A DNA stretch of 64,000 bases from positions 186,001 to 250,000 of the forward strand of contig JARHVB010000023.1 in the NCBI GenBank assembly GCA_029222685.1, given 5' to 3'. The translations under genes and the position numbers were made by a program. A model generated the notes under the pieces. That model searched no databases. It saw nothing but the letters and a program-made list of their open reading frames with translations, and was not told where the DNA came from. The stretch is from Terripilifer ovatus (lineage in GTDB: Bacteria; Pseudomonadota; Alphaproteobacteria; Rhizobiales; Beijerinckiaceae). Of this stretch, positions 43,718-51,801 are shown in pieces (the first letter of the stretch is position 1; the number at the start of each line of letters is the position of its first letter).

Positions 43718-44509
43718 CTAGGAAGTGCCTAAAGATCGCGGCACATTGGTCACTGGGCTTTCCGGCGGCTTCGGACGCGGGCGCAAACGCACGCCTTTCA
43801 GCCAGATCACCAGTGCGTGGAAATGGATGGCGGCCACTACTTTCAAGGTCAGCAGCGGATACGTCGCGAACGTCCGCAGCAGCGAAGCGTCCGAAAGCTC
43901 GAGCGCGGTGCCGGCGAGCGCGGCATAGAGCATGGGGCCGTCCGCATCGCTGGTCTTGATGGCGGCGGCGACATGGTCCACCGGCGGAGTGATGCGGAAG
44001 TCGTAACGCATGTCCATGTCCATGAACGGCGAAACATAGAAGCGCTTGTCGCAGCTCTGCCGGATTTTTCTTGTCGCCGCATTGTCCGTTACCGGAATGA
44101 GATAGGAATGGCGTTCGCCAAATGTGTTGTGGACCTCGTAGACGATCGCGGCGAGCGTTCCGTCGTTGCGATGGCAGAAATACAAGCTGAGTGGATTGAA
44201 GCCGTGGCCGAGCACGCGCGGCATGCACAGCAGTTGAATGGGTCCGCCGCCAATGTCGATGCCGGCATCGTCCAGATGCCGTTCGATCTGTGCGCGCAGC
44301 GGCGTCTGGCCGCCATCGCCGTGATCGGCGGTGTGGAAGCTGAGCAGATTGAAGCGATTGAACGAGAACCAGCGCAGCTTTTCGTCAAGCGTTTCGATCT
44401 CGTCGAGGTCGAGCAGGAACCAGAAACAGCCGTGGCGCAATCTGTGCCGGCGCGGACGCACCCGCGAATGGGTGACGGCGCCGACGTAGATGCGCGACAG
44501 AAAGCTCAT
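43718..44509 (-). CDS. DUF1365 family protein
   Basis: A 263-residue protein of the DUF1365 family: YVGAVTHSRVRPRRHRLRHG at the N-terminus, then FNRFNLLSFHTADHGDGG, and NPLSLYFCHRNDG with VYEVHNTFGERHSYLIP. It overlaps the upstream FAD oxidoreductase gene by ATGA. This pair accompanies cyclopropane-synthase-like methyltransferases and, in Rhodobacter sphaeroides, is in the RpoE regulon linked to furan fatty acid synthesis. The exact reaction of DUF1365 proteins is not settled in my knowledge. Confidence 0.87.
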   Translation of the reverse strand: MSFLSRIYVGAVTHSRVRPRRHRLRHGCFWFLLDLDEIETLDEKLRWFSFNRFNLLSFHTADHGDGGQTPLRAQIERHLDDAGIDIGGGPIQLLCMPRVLGHGFNPLSLYFCHRNDGTLAAIVYEVHNTFGERHSYLIPVTDNAATRKIRQSCDKRFYVSPFMDMDMRYDFRITPPVDHVAAAIKTSDADGPMLYAALAGTALELSDASLLRTFATYPLLTLKVVAAIHFHALVIWLKGVRLRPRPKPPESPVTNVPRSLGTS

Positions 44510-45867
44510 GCGGCGAGATCCGTGAAGAGCGCGGGCTCGGACTGCGGCGTGATGGCGATACGTCCCGATTCATTCTGTACCTGCCAGGGTCTGCGCACGC
44601 CGCCCAGCGCCTCGGCGACGGCAAGGCCCGCCTGCAGGCCGTCTTCATGAAAGCCGGCTCCCATATAGGCGCCGCAGAACCAGGTGTTGGCGCGGCCCTG
44701 CAGCGACCAGACGCGGCTCTGTGCTGCGATGGCTTTGGCGTCGAAGGTCGGATGTTCGTAAATCTCTTTGGTGATCTGTTTGTCGGATGCCGGCGGCCGT
44801 GCCGGGTTCAGGGTGACGAACAATGGATAGGCGGGGTCGATATGCTGGAGCCTGTTCATCCAGTAGGTCACGGTCAGGCAATCGGGTTCGTTGGTGAGGC
44901 CGAGGTCGAGATAGTTCCAGCTTGCCCAGACGTTGCGGCGTCGGGGCATCAGCGTGGGGTCGCTGTGCAGATAGGCGACATTGGAACTGTAGCGAAAGGC
45001 CGAGAGAACGTCGCGCTCCTCAGGCGAGGGATTGTCGATCAGCGCCAGCGCCTGGTCAGCATGGGTGGCGAAAATCACGTCGTCGAAATGTTCGTTCGCG
45101 CCTGTCGCATCGCGCACCTCGACGCCTTTCGTCTTGCGCAGCACGCCGGTCACCGCGGCATTGCGGCGGATGCGATCTGCGAAAGGTTGCGTCAGCCGGC
45201 TGACATAGGCGCGACTGCCGCCCTTCACCGTGCGCCAGACCGGCCGGTTGATCAGATTGAGCAGGCCGTGATTGGCCTGAAAGCGGATGAAGGACGCCGC
45301 CGGGTAATCGAGAATGCGGCTTGCGGGCGCCGACCAGATGGCCGCCGCCAGCGGCAGCAGATGATCGTCGCGGAAGGCTGAACCATAGGAGCCGCTTTCC
45401 AGATATTCGCCGAGCGACACTTCGCCCATGGCCAGCCGTTTGAGATCACGCGGGGCCTGGCGATAGAAGCGCTGCAGGTCATAAAGCATGGACCAGAAAC
45501 GCGGCCGGAAAAGATTGCGCCGCTGGGCGAACAGCCCGGCGATGTTCTCTCCAGAATATTCGACTTCCCCGCCGTGCAGCGAGGCGGAGAACGACATTTC
45601 CGTCGCGCTGGTCGCGACGCCGAGATGCGCCAGCATGGCAGTGAGATTGGGATAGGTCTTCTCGTTATAGACGATGAATCCGGTGTCGACGGGAATCGGT
45701 CCGTCCTTCGTATCGACCGTCACCGTGTTGGAATGACCGCCGATGCGGCCTGCCTGTTCGTAGACCGTGATGTCGTGATCGGGCGCCAGCAGCCATGCCG
45801 CCGACATGCCGGATATCCCGGTCCCCACGATGGCGATCTTCTTGCGGGAATAGGGTCTACCATTCAT
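44506..45867 (-). CDS. FAD-dependent oxidoreductase (amine-oxidase-like) of modified fatty acid synthesis
   Basis: A 453-residue flavoprotein with the N-terminal FAD motif IAIVGTGISGMSAAWLL, then YEQAGRIGGHSNTV and DTGFIVYNEKTYPNL. The C-terminal FCGAYMGAGFHEDGLQAGLA binds the flavin. Relatives next to cyclopropane synthases act on phospholipid acyl chains; one is implicated in desaturation during furan fatty acid formation. ATG 45867 follows GAGGGCACGAC. It is preceded by a RpoE-type promoter and followed by DUF1365 with overlapping codons. Confidence 0.87.
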   Translation of the reverse strand: MNGRPYSRKKIAIVGTGISGMSAAWLLAPDHDITVYEQAGRIGGHSNTVTVDTKDGPIPVDTGFIVYNEKTYPNLTAMLAHLGVATSATEMSFSASLHGGEVEYSGENIAGLFAQRRNLFRPRFWSMLYDLQRFYRQAPRDLKRLAMGEVSLGEYLESGSYGSAFRDDHLLPLAAAIWSAPASRILDYPAASFIRFQANHGLLNLINRPVWRTVKGGSRAYVSRLTQPFADRIRRNAAVTGVLRKTKGVEVRDATGANEHFDDVIFATHADQALALIDNPSPEERDVLSAFRYSSNVAYLHSDPTLMPRRRNVWASWNYLDLGLTNEPDCLTVTYWMNRLQHIDPAYPLFVTLNPARPPASDKQITKEIYEHPTFDAKAIAAQSRVWSLQGRANTWFCGAYMGAGFHEDGLQAGLAVAEALGGVRRPWQVQNESGRIAITPQSEPALFTDLAA

Positions 45868-45921
45868 GTCGTGCCCTCGCACATGTCTCGAAATCGCGAC
45901 ACGCAGCCATTGTTGATGCGT

Positions 45922-45951
45922 ATGCTACGATTCAGGCTTGGCGATGGATCA
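45922..45951 (-). promoter_or_regulatory. RpoE(ECF)-type promoter of the FAD oxidoreductase-DUF1365 operon
   Basis: Minus-strand TGATCC (45951-45946), exactly 18 bases, TAGCAT (45927-45922). The same -35, spacer length and TAG start of the -10 occur before rpoE at 46599. It fits the TGATCC-type -35 I recall for R. sphaeroides RpoE. The -10 lies 55 bases before the ATG. Confidence 0.7.
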
Positions 45952-46001
45952 CTGGGTGCGGGCGGTAGAACGGGATCGCGACCGGGCCAATCGATGTTGC
46001 T

Positions 46002-46373
46002 TTATTTGATACGGCTCCAGGATACGGCCTTGCAGAGCAGACGGCCGAGGACACAACCCTTCGTGCTGAGCTGATTTTCAGCGACAGTAATGTCGATATT
46101 ATAGGACATCTTGCGCTGGGGGTCGTAAGCGGTGCCGCTCAGCATGTTGGCTGCCGCCGGCTTGACGTTCATGACCAATCTGTCGCCGACTTTCTCGCTG
46201 CCGTCGCCGCCTTTTATGGCAGTATTGACGGCACAAATCTGCGATCCGCAGGGTGCAATCCGAACCTGAGCCACGCCGTCGCTACGTGCCCACTTGCCAG
46301 TGATCTCCTGGGCTTGCACCGCATGGACAGGATTTAATGCAATCAATACCGGAACGAGCGCGCTGAGCCGCAT
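46002..46373 (-). CDS. exported DUF2147-like protein
   Basis: A 123-residue protein with signal peptide (LSALVPVLIALNPVHAVQAQ). It has ITGKWARSDGVAQVRIAPCG at the start of the mature part, GTAYDPQRKMSYNIDI, and a C-terminal GCVLGRLLCKAVSWSR, matching the DUF2147 pattern (GxW ... YDP ... GC ... W). Cys residues could form disulfides. ATG 46373 is preceded by AAGGAG at good distance. It lies between the two RpoE-type promoters but has neither directly upstream. Confidence 0.72.
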   Translation of the reverse strand: MRLSALVPVLIALNPVHAVQAQEITGKWARSDGVAQVRIAPCGSQICAVNTAIKGGDGSEKVGDRLVMNVKPAAANMLSGTAYDPQRKMSYNIDITVAENQLSTKGCVLGRLLCKAVSWSRIK

Positions 46374-46598
46374 AATCAGTCTCCTTGGGGTTAGAGCCCG
46401 AATGATACGAACCGTGCCGGAGGCTGGATCTTTCGGTAAGTGATCCAAATTCCGCCTGGCCGATCGTCAAACGGTGTCGATCCCTGCGGCAAGAACGCTC
46501 AATGCCCGATTTCGTTCAGTGGGCGCGCAAACGGCGTTCTGGCCGCCGCGGTTTGACGAAAACGAATATGTCCGTCCCCCGTTTGTGCGATGGATCGG

Positions 46599-46628
46599 TG
46601 ATCCAACTGCATCCACCTTGCGTAGTGA
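46599..46628 (+). promoter_or_regulatory. RpoE(ECF)-type autoregulatory promoter of the rpoE-chrR operon
   Basis: TGATCC (46599-46604), 18 bases, TAGTGA (46623-46628). The transcript would start near 46636, leaving a 5' region of about 125 bases. The 386-base gap 46374-46759 holds this promoter and a short ORF but no other supported gene. Confidence 0.7.
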
Positions 46629-46715
46629 TGGTTATGCAGCTCGTGGCCCCTTTCGAACCTGAAAGATTGGCGTGTATACCTCTCCGCCCGTCAGCCGGGG
46701 CGGAATCGGGGCTAT

Positions 46716-46763
46716 ATGCCAGACGTCGGCGTGGAGCCGGAAAGAATGATGACGGACCGTTGA
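46716..46763 (+). other. 15-codon ORF whose stop overlaps the sigma factor start
   Basis: ATG 46716 encodes MPDVGVEPERMMTDR and ends at TGA 46761-46763, overlapping TTG 46760 of the sigma gene. Its internal tandem ATGs (46746, 46749) have a good GGAAAG context. It may be a leader for coupled translation, or the true sigma N-terminus displaced by a one-base indel. Confidence 0.3.
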
Positions 46764-47311
46764 AGACCGAGACCGACCATCCTGCTTTGATCCAGCGTAT
46801 CGTGGAATGCCGCGACAAGGAGGCGTTTGCCCAATTGTTCGATCATTTTGCGCCGCGCATCAAGGCTTTGCTGATGCGTTCGGGAACGCCTCCCGAACTG
46901 GCCGAGGATCTCGCTCAGGATGCGATGCTGACCGTGTGGTGCAAGGCGGATTTCTTCGATCCATCGCGTGCCAGCGTCGCTGCCTGGGTGTTCACCATAG
47001 CCCGCAACCTGCGGATCGACGTGGCCCGGCGTGAGCGACGGGCCCAGCTCCATGCAGTGCTTGATACGTTCGAGCCTGAAAGCCAGGAACAGCCGGATCA
47101 GCTTGTCAGTCTTGCCGAGCGCGAGCAGCGGGTGCGTCTGGCGATGCAGCAGCTCCCGGCGGAGCAGGCCGAGGTCGTTAAATTGTCGTTTGTTGAAGGA
47201 AAGGCGCACGGGGACATCGCCAAATGCTTAAGCATCCCACTCGGAACCGTGAAATCGAGGCTGCGCCTCGCCATGGGCCGGCTTCGTCAGCTTCTGGAGG
47301 AGGTGGCGTGA
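46760..47311 (+). CDS. rpoE: ECF sigma factor RpoE (ChrR-controlled)
   Basis: A 183-residue ECF sigma factor. Region 2 has EAFAQLFDHFAPRIKALLMR, then AEDLAQDAMLTVWCKADFFD and AAWVFTIARNLRIDVARRER; region 4 has LSFVEGKAHGDIAKCLSIPL followed by GTVKSRLRLAMGRLRQLL. The frame continues upstream to 46502, but that part has no sigma similarity. TTG 46760 (MKTETDHPALIQRI) gives family length, though its ribosome site is weak. It overlaps chrR by GTGA, as expected for a sigma/anti-sigma pair. Singlet oxygen response is inferred from ChrR. Confidence 0.88.
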   Translation: MKTETDHPALIQRIVECRDKEAFAQLFDHFAPRIKALLMRSGTPPELAEDLAQDAMLTVWCKADFFDPSRASVAAWVFTIARNLRIDVARRERRAQLHAVLDTFEPESQEQPDQLVSLAEREQRVRLAMQQLPAEQAEVVKLSFVEGKAHGDIAKCLSIPLGTVKSRLRLAMGRLRQLLEEVA

Positions 47312-47949
47312 GCATTTCCCATCATCCCAGCGACCTGCTTCTGGCCGATTTCGCCGCCAATACGCTCGACGAGGCGAACGCCCTTGTCATCGCGACCCAT
47401 CTTTCGATGTGCCCGCAATGCAGGATGGTCGTCGGTCAGTTTGAATGCCTTGGCGGCGCCTTGCTTGATGGGCTGCCATCGCAGCCTTTCGACTCCGGAC
47501 GCCGCGCCCGTGCGCTCGCCGAAATCGAGGCGGAACTGCCGCCGGCCTTGCCTCCGCGCGCGAGACCGCAGCCGAGGACTGATGTCGACAGTCTGATTGG
47601 CCTCTATGGGGCCGGGTCATGGCGCTGGACCGGGCCCGGTGTCTATTGGCGTCCGCTCGACGTGCCTGTCGAAAACGGAACACGGGCGTTCCTGTTGCGC
47701 GCGGCTCCCGGGACGGCGCTTCTCAACCATCGCCATTCCGGAACGGAACTGACCCTGGTTCTGAAGGGAGCCTTCAGCCACGAACTCGGCCGTTTTGCCG
47801 CGGGCGATGTGGAGGAAGCAGATATCGAGATCGCCCATAGTCCCGTCGTCGACAAGGAGTCTGAATGTATCTGCCTGGTCGCGATGCAGGGCGACATCCG
47901 TCTGCAAGGCTGGATCGGCCGTCTCATGCAGCCGTTTGTCCGATTCTGA
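47308..47949 (+). CDS. chrR: zinc-binding anti-sigma factor ChrR
   Basis: A 213-residue two-domain anti-sigma factor. Starting at GTG 47308, the N-terminal zinc ligands fall at His6, His31, Cys35 and Cys38 (THLSMCPQC), and the C-terminal cupin ligands at His141, His143, Glu147 (NHRHSGTEL) and His177. These positions are the same as those I recall for the R. sphaeroides ChrR structure, which strongly fixes both identity and start codon. The cupin domain senses singlet oxygen and frees RpoE. The GTG overlaps the rpoE stop. Confidence 0.95.
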   Translation: MSISHHPSDLLLADFAANTLDEANALVIATHLSMCPQCRMVVGQFECLGGALLDGLPSQPFDSGRRARALAEIEAELPPALPPRARPQPRTDVDSLIGLYGAGSWRWTGPGVYWRPLDVPVENGTRAFLLRAAPGTALLNHRHSGTELTLVLKGAFSHELGRFAAGDVEEADIEIAHSPVVDKESECICLVAMQGDIRLQGWIGRLMQPFVRF

Positions 47950-47964
47950 CATCCACAAGCCAGG

Positions 47965-48810
47965 ATGAGCGCCATGTCCGTGCCGGTCTTCCTGATCCTT
48001 CTTATCGCAGTGGCGGTGTGCCTGTCGCTCGTCATGATCGTCGCCTGGCGTATCGAACGCAGAACGGGCAATGCCGGCTGGGTCGATGTCTGCTGGACAT
48101 TCGGCGTCGGTCTTGTCGGCGCCGTCGCGGCGCTGGCAGCTCTTTCCCAGGGGTCGCTCGTCCGCATCCTTCTTGTCGCCGGTTTGATCCTGCTTTGGTC
48201 GTTGCGGCTCGGATTGCATCTCGTCAGCCGCACCAAAGGCATCAAGGACGATCCGCGCTACGCCAGGATGAAGCAGGAATGGGGTTCGGACGCCGCGATG
48301 GGCATGTTCAAACTGCTGCAGAGCCAGGCGCTCGTCAGCATTCCCCTCGTCCTGTCGGTGGCGCTTGCCGCCTGGTCGCCGGTCACGGTGTTTCGGCCGC
48401 AGGATGCGCTGGCGCTCGCTGTCGGTCTTGTCGCGATCGTCGGGGAGGGCCTGTCAGACAGGCAGTTGCGAGCGTTCCGCGCGACGTCCGGGAATGAAGG
48501 TCGCTTCTGCGATATCGGTCTGTGGCGCTGGTCGCGGCATCCGAACTATTTCTTCGAATGGTTCGGCTGGCTCGCCTATGCGCTCTTCGCCATCGATTTT
48601 ACCGGCGGCCATCCTTTTGGAAGTTATCCCTGGGGCTGGCTGGCGCTCAGCGGCGCCGCCTGCATGTACTGGCTGCTCAACCACGTCTCGGGCATTCCGC
48701 CGCTCGAACAGCACATGCTGGAAAAATATGGCGAGCGCTTTCGCGCCTATTGCCGGCGCACCAGCGCTTTCTTTCCGTTGCCTCCGAGTTCGTCGCATAG
48801 CAGGAGTTGA
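47965..48810 (+). CDS. DUF1295 membrane protein (steroid 5-alpha-reductase-like)
   Basis: A 281-residue integral membrane protein with about six helices. The C-terminal part has the DUF1295 signature: GRFCDIGLWRWSRHPNYFFE, then WLAYALFAIDFTGG and EQHMLEKYGERFRAYCRRTS. This fold is shared by NADPH-dependent reductases and isoprenylcysteine methyltransferases. It lies 15 bases after chrR and 3 before the methyltransferase gene, so it is in the RpoE operon and probably acts on lipid. An ATG at 47974 is an alternative start. Confidence 0.87.
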   Translation: MSAMSVPVFLILLIAVAVCLSLVMIVAWRIERRTGNAGWVDVCWTFGVGLVGAVAALAALSQGSLVRILLVAGLILLWSLRLGLHLVSRTKGIKDDPRYARMKQEWGSDAAMGMFKLLQSQALVSIPLVLSVALAAWSPVTVFRPQDALALAVGLVAIVGEGLSDRQLRAFRATSGNEGRFCDIGLWRWSRHPNYFFEWFGWLAYALFAIDFTGGHPFGSYPWGWLALSGAACMYWLLNHVSGIPPLEQHMLEKYGERFRAYCRRTSAFFPLPPSSSHSRS

Positions 48811-48813
48811 AGG

Positions 48814-49848
48814 ATGGGATTTGTCGAACAGGCCATCGCTACCGCTGAAGCGCTGCCGGTGCCGGATTTCGTCAGCCGGGCCGGCATCAGGTTTCTGGTC
48901 GGGCGCACATGCCGCCAACTGTCGTCCGGCGAGGCCGATGCAGACGGGGGCTTCGTCAGGCAGATGGCGCAAGCGCCCATTGCGGTTCATACGGAGGCTG
49001 CCAACGCGCAGCATTACGAAGTGCCGGCGGACTTCTTCGCGCTCGTGCTGGGGCCGCAACGCAAATATTCGTGCTGTCTCTATCCTGACGGCGTCACCAC
49101 GCTTGCCGCCGCCGAAACTGCGGCGCTTGCCGAGACCGCCGGCAACGCCGGACTTGCCGACGGGCAGGATATCCTGGAACTCGGCTGCGGCTGGGGTTCG
49201 CTGTCGCTATGGATGGCGGAGCACTATCCCAGCGCGCGCATTACGGCAGTCTCCAATTCGAGATCGCAGCGCGCTTATATTGTCGGGCAGGCTCAGGCGC
49301 GCGGCCTTTCCAACCTGAACATTGTCACCGCCGACATGAACGCGTTCGAGCCTGAAGCAACATTCGATCGTGTCGTGTCGGTGGAAATGTTCGAACACAT
49401 GAGCAATTGGCAGGCCTTGCTGACGCGGGTCCGCAACTGGGTCAGGCCGGATGGCCGGCTGTTCATCCATGTGTTCACCCATCGGCTGGGCTCCTATAAA
49501 TTCGATGAGACCGACAAGGCCGACTGGATCGCGCAGCATTTTTTCACTGGCGGCATCATGCCGAGCCAGACCCTGATCCGACAGTTCCCGGATCTGTTCA
49601 AGGTTGAAAGCGAGCAGCGCTGGAACGGCACGCACTATCAAAAGACAGCAGACGCCTGGCTCGAAAACTTCGACGGCAATCGCGTTGCGATCGACCGCAT
49701 TCTGCGCAGCGTCTATGGCGCCGATGCCGGTTTGTGGGCGCGCCGCTGGCGGCTGTTCTTCCTGGCGACGGCAGGGCTGTTCGGTCATGCCGGCGGCGAG
49801 GAATGGGGCGTCAGCCAATATCGGCTGATCCCGGTCGCCGGGATCTGA
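48814..49848 (+). CDS. cyclopropane-fatty-acid-synthase-like SAM methyltransferase
   Basis: A 344-residue class I methyltransferase acting on phospholipid acyl chains. The SAM motif is ILELGCGWGSLSLWMAEHYP, followed by ITAVSNSRSQRAYI and VSVEMFEHMSNWQALLTRVR. It is shorter than canonical Cfa (about 380) and lacks much of its N-terminal lipid-binding part. In R. sphaeroides and R. palustris such RpoE-controlled enzymes methylate acyl chains in furan fatty acid synthesis (UfaM/FufM). Assignment to one of these needs phylogeny. Confidence 0.88.
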   Translation: MGFVEQAIATAEALPVPDFVSRAGIRFLVGRTCRQLSSGEADADGGFVRQMAQAPIAVHTEAANAQHYEVPADFFALVLGPQRKYSCCLYPDGVTTLAAAETAALAETAGNAGLADGQDILELGCGWGSLSLWMAEHYPSARITAVSNSRSQRAYIVGQAQARGLSNLNIVTADMNAFEPEATFDRVVSVEMFEHMSNWQALLTRVRNWVRPDGRLFIHVFTHRLGSYKFDETDKADWIAQHFFTGGIMPSQTLIRQFPDLFKVESEQRWNGTHYQKTADAWLENFDGNRVAIDRILRSVYGADAGLWARRWRLFFLATAGLFGHAGGEEWGVSQYRLIPVAGI

Positions 49849-49852
49849 CGTC

Positions 49853-50269
49853 TCATCCGGCGGCGGCTCCCCCGAAATATCTGGCGCCGAAAAACCCCGC
49901 GGTCGCGCTGATGGCTGTCAAGAACGTTCCCCAGCACAGGTCGAGGACGGTGATGGTCGTCGACCATTTCGCCAGCGTCGCCTGATTGGTGAGATCGTAG
50001 GTGCCGTAGGCGACAAGGCCAAGCATGGCGCCGTTGATGGCAGCCGTGGTCCAGTCGCCGGTTTTCAGTGCCGGCATCACGCCGAAGAAAACGATGCCGG
50101 CCACATAGAGCAGATAGAACAGGATTGCCGGCGGGACATTGACGTCCGGGCGCAGCAGGTCGCCAAGCGCCGGCCGATAGACCGACTGAGCAGTCGTCGA
50201 CAGCCAGACGATGTCGAAGACCAGCATACAGGCTGCTGCGGTTACATAGCCGACAATGTAGAATCTCAT
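49853..50269 (-). CDS. DUF2177 family membrane protein
   Basis: A 138-residue protein with four predicted helices: YIVGYVTAAACMLVFDIVWL, then PAILFYLLYVAGIVFFGVMP, AAINGAMLGLVAYGTYDLTN and a final helix. The conserved YGTYDLTN is the DUF2177 hallmark. ATG 50269 follows AGGAAACTGCA; the upstream open frame is not coding. It converges on the methyltransferase gene with a 4-base gap and belongs by content to lipid/RpoE neighbourhoods in related bacteria. Function unknown. Confidence 0.85.
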   Translation of the reverse strand: MRFYIVGYVTAAACMLVFDIVWLSTTAQSVYRPALGDLLRPDVNVPPAILFYLLYVAGIVFFGVMPALKTGDWTTAAINGAMLGLVAYGTYDLTNQATLAKWSTTITVLDLCWGTFLTAISATAGFFGARYFGGAAAG

Positions 50270-50290
50270 TGCAGTTTCCTCGACGCGGGG

Positions 50291-50307
50291 CCGACATGAA
50301 ATGTCGG
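50291..50307. repeat. palindrome in the DUF2177 5' region
   Basis: CCGACAT, GAA, ATGTCGG: perfect 7-bp arms, 21 bases before the DUF2177 ATG. It could be an operator or an mRNA hairpin. The remaining part of the 343-base spacer to the methyltransferase gene shows no gene. Confidence 0.4.
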
Positions 50308-50612
50308 AGTTCTGGAAACGATCGAAGGTCTGGAAGAGATCACATGAAACCGTCCGTATGCGCGGAAATGTTTTTTGGTCGCAGTTGGTAAGGGGCACCA
50401 GTCGCTGAAGCGTTTGTGATCTTCCGATGTGGAACCCTGCTTGACATTTGGTTGTGCGAGCCTGACGCTTCGACCGAAAATCAAGATAAAACCGTCCTGT
50501 TGGGGAAGTAGGCCGGGCTGTGCCGCAGGCTCGCGCTGCTTCATCGTATCGTGCCGATCGGTACATAAGCTGTGCAGCTTCGTTCGTGCAGGCGTTCATT
50601 CTGGAGGGATGT

Positions 50613-51458
50613 ATGAAAATCGCGTTGTTGTCCTATCGTTCGTTGCCGATGGCGGTTATGGCCGCCGCGTTGAGTTTCGGTTCTGCCGGCCTCCGTCCGG
50701 CTTTTGCCCAACCGGCGCCGGCTTTCGAGCCGCATGTCGGCCAGCAGGGCAAGGATGTCGTGTGGGTGCCGTCGCCGCAGGCGCTTGTCGACCGCATGCT
50801 CGACATGGCGAAAGTCACGCCGGCTGATTTTCTCGTAGACCTCGGATCCGGCGACGGCCGCACCGTTATCACCGCCGCCAAGCGTGGCCTGAATGCGCTC
50901 GGCATCGAATACAATCCCGACATGGTGGCGCTGTCGCAGCGCAACGCCAAGGAGGCGGGCGTCGAAGGCAAAGCGAAATTCGAGCGGGCCGATATTTTCG
51001 AAAGCGATTTCTCCAAGGCCAATGTCATCACGATGTTTCTTCTGCCCAATCTGAACCTGCGCCTGCGGCCGAAGCTGCTGGACATGAAGCCCGGCACGCG
51101 GCTGGTCTCCAACACGTTCGACATGGGCGATTGGACGGCGGACGAGAGCGTGCAGGCGACGGACGGCTGCACCTCCTATTGCCGGGCCTATTTCTGGCTC
51201 GTGCCGGCGAAGGTGGACGGCGCCTGGCGCAGCGGCGACAGCGAGATCGCCTTCGAGCAGAAGTTTCAGATGCTCACCGGCACGGTGAAAACCGGCAATG
51301 TGGTGGCGCCGATTTCAGGCGGCAGACTTGCCGGTGACCAGATCACCTTTACCGCCGGCAATGCGAGCTATAGCGGCCGGGTGAACGGCGATACGATCGA
51401 GGGAACAGCCAAAACCGGCGCTGTTGACGCTAAATGGCAAGCCTCGCGGGCGAAATAG
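50613..51458 (+). CDS. class I SAM methyltransferase-like protein with signal peptide
   Basis: A 281-residue protein. The N-terminus is a signal peptide (LPMAVMAAALSFGSAGLRPA, ending FAQ). Next comes a methyltransferase domain: VWVPSPQALVDRMLDMAKVT, ADFLVDLGSGDGRTVITAAK and ALGIEYNPDMVALSQRN. The last 80 residues form a beta-rich module with repeated Gly/Thr turns (TGTVKTGNV, ITFTAGNASYSGRVNGDTIE). CTGGAGGGATGT precedes the ATG. SAM is cytoplasmic, so an exported SAM enzyme is odd. The exported form may bind another ligand. Confidence 0.82.
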   Translation: MKIALLSYRSLPMAVMAAALSFGSAGLRPAFAQPAPAFEPHVGQQGKDVVWVPSPQALVDRMLDMAKVTPADFLVDLGSGDGRTVITAAKRGLNALGIEYNPDMVALSQRNAKEAGVEGKAKFERADIFESDFSKANVITMFLLPNLNLRLRPKLLDMKPGTRLVSNTFDMGDWTADESVQATDGCTSYCRAYFWLVPAKVDGAWRSGDSEIAFEQKFQMLTGTVKTGNVVAPISGGRLAGDQITFTAGNASYSGRVNGDTIEGTAKTGAVDAKWQASRAK

Positions 51459-51475
51459 GGGATTTGGCCTCTGCG

Positions 51476-51506
51476 GGATAACACCCGGCCGTGCCGGGCG
51501 TTATCC
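51476..51506 (+). terminator. terminator after the exported methyltransferase gene
   Basis: GGATAAC-A-CCCGGC, CGT, GCCGGG-C-GTTATCC: 13 paired bases with one mismatch, 17 bases after the stop, followed by TGCTTC. Confidence 0.7.
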
Positions 51507-51601
51507 TGCTTCAGCCGATGCCAATAATTTTACGAATATTCTCCGGGTTCGCGAATCTACCTGCGTATATCGCATATCTAGTATGCAAATTACGCGTGGG
51601 G

Positions 51602-51618
51602 TGTCTCACTTTGAGACA
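51602..51618. promoter_or_regulatory. 17-bp palindrome in an AT-richer promoter region
   Basis: TGTCTCA, CTT, TGAGACA: perfect 7-bp arms, 184 bases before the GGDEF-like gene. The 343-base spacer 51459-51801 is visibly more AT-rich than its surroundings between 51520 and 51600. TGT-N11-ACA recalls activator sites but does not match NifA spacing. The regulator is unknown. Confidence 0.45.
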
Positions 51619-51801
51619 GACTGGACCAATCAGCTTCAAATTCTATCGAACGGTGCAACTTGCCGCTGCATTCATCGGAATTTCATTGCTTTTGCGCAAA
51701 CTTTGAGGCGTCCGCGGCGGCAGGCCATTTACGTCCCGTAAACGACATCCAGCGAAGCAAATCTCCGCAGCGCTGGAATGGATTATGCCGGGCCAGGGGA
51801 C

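Noticed and set aside
46441..46446. Another TGATCC as a third RpoE promoter
   Set aside because: No TA-starting -10 hexamer occurs 16-18 bases downstream.
46502..46759. N-terminal extension of the sigma factor
   Set aside because: No similarity to sigma region 1 or 2, and it would run through the predicted RpoE promoter.
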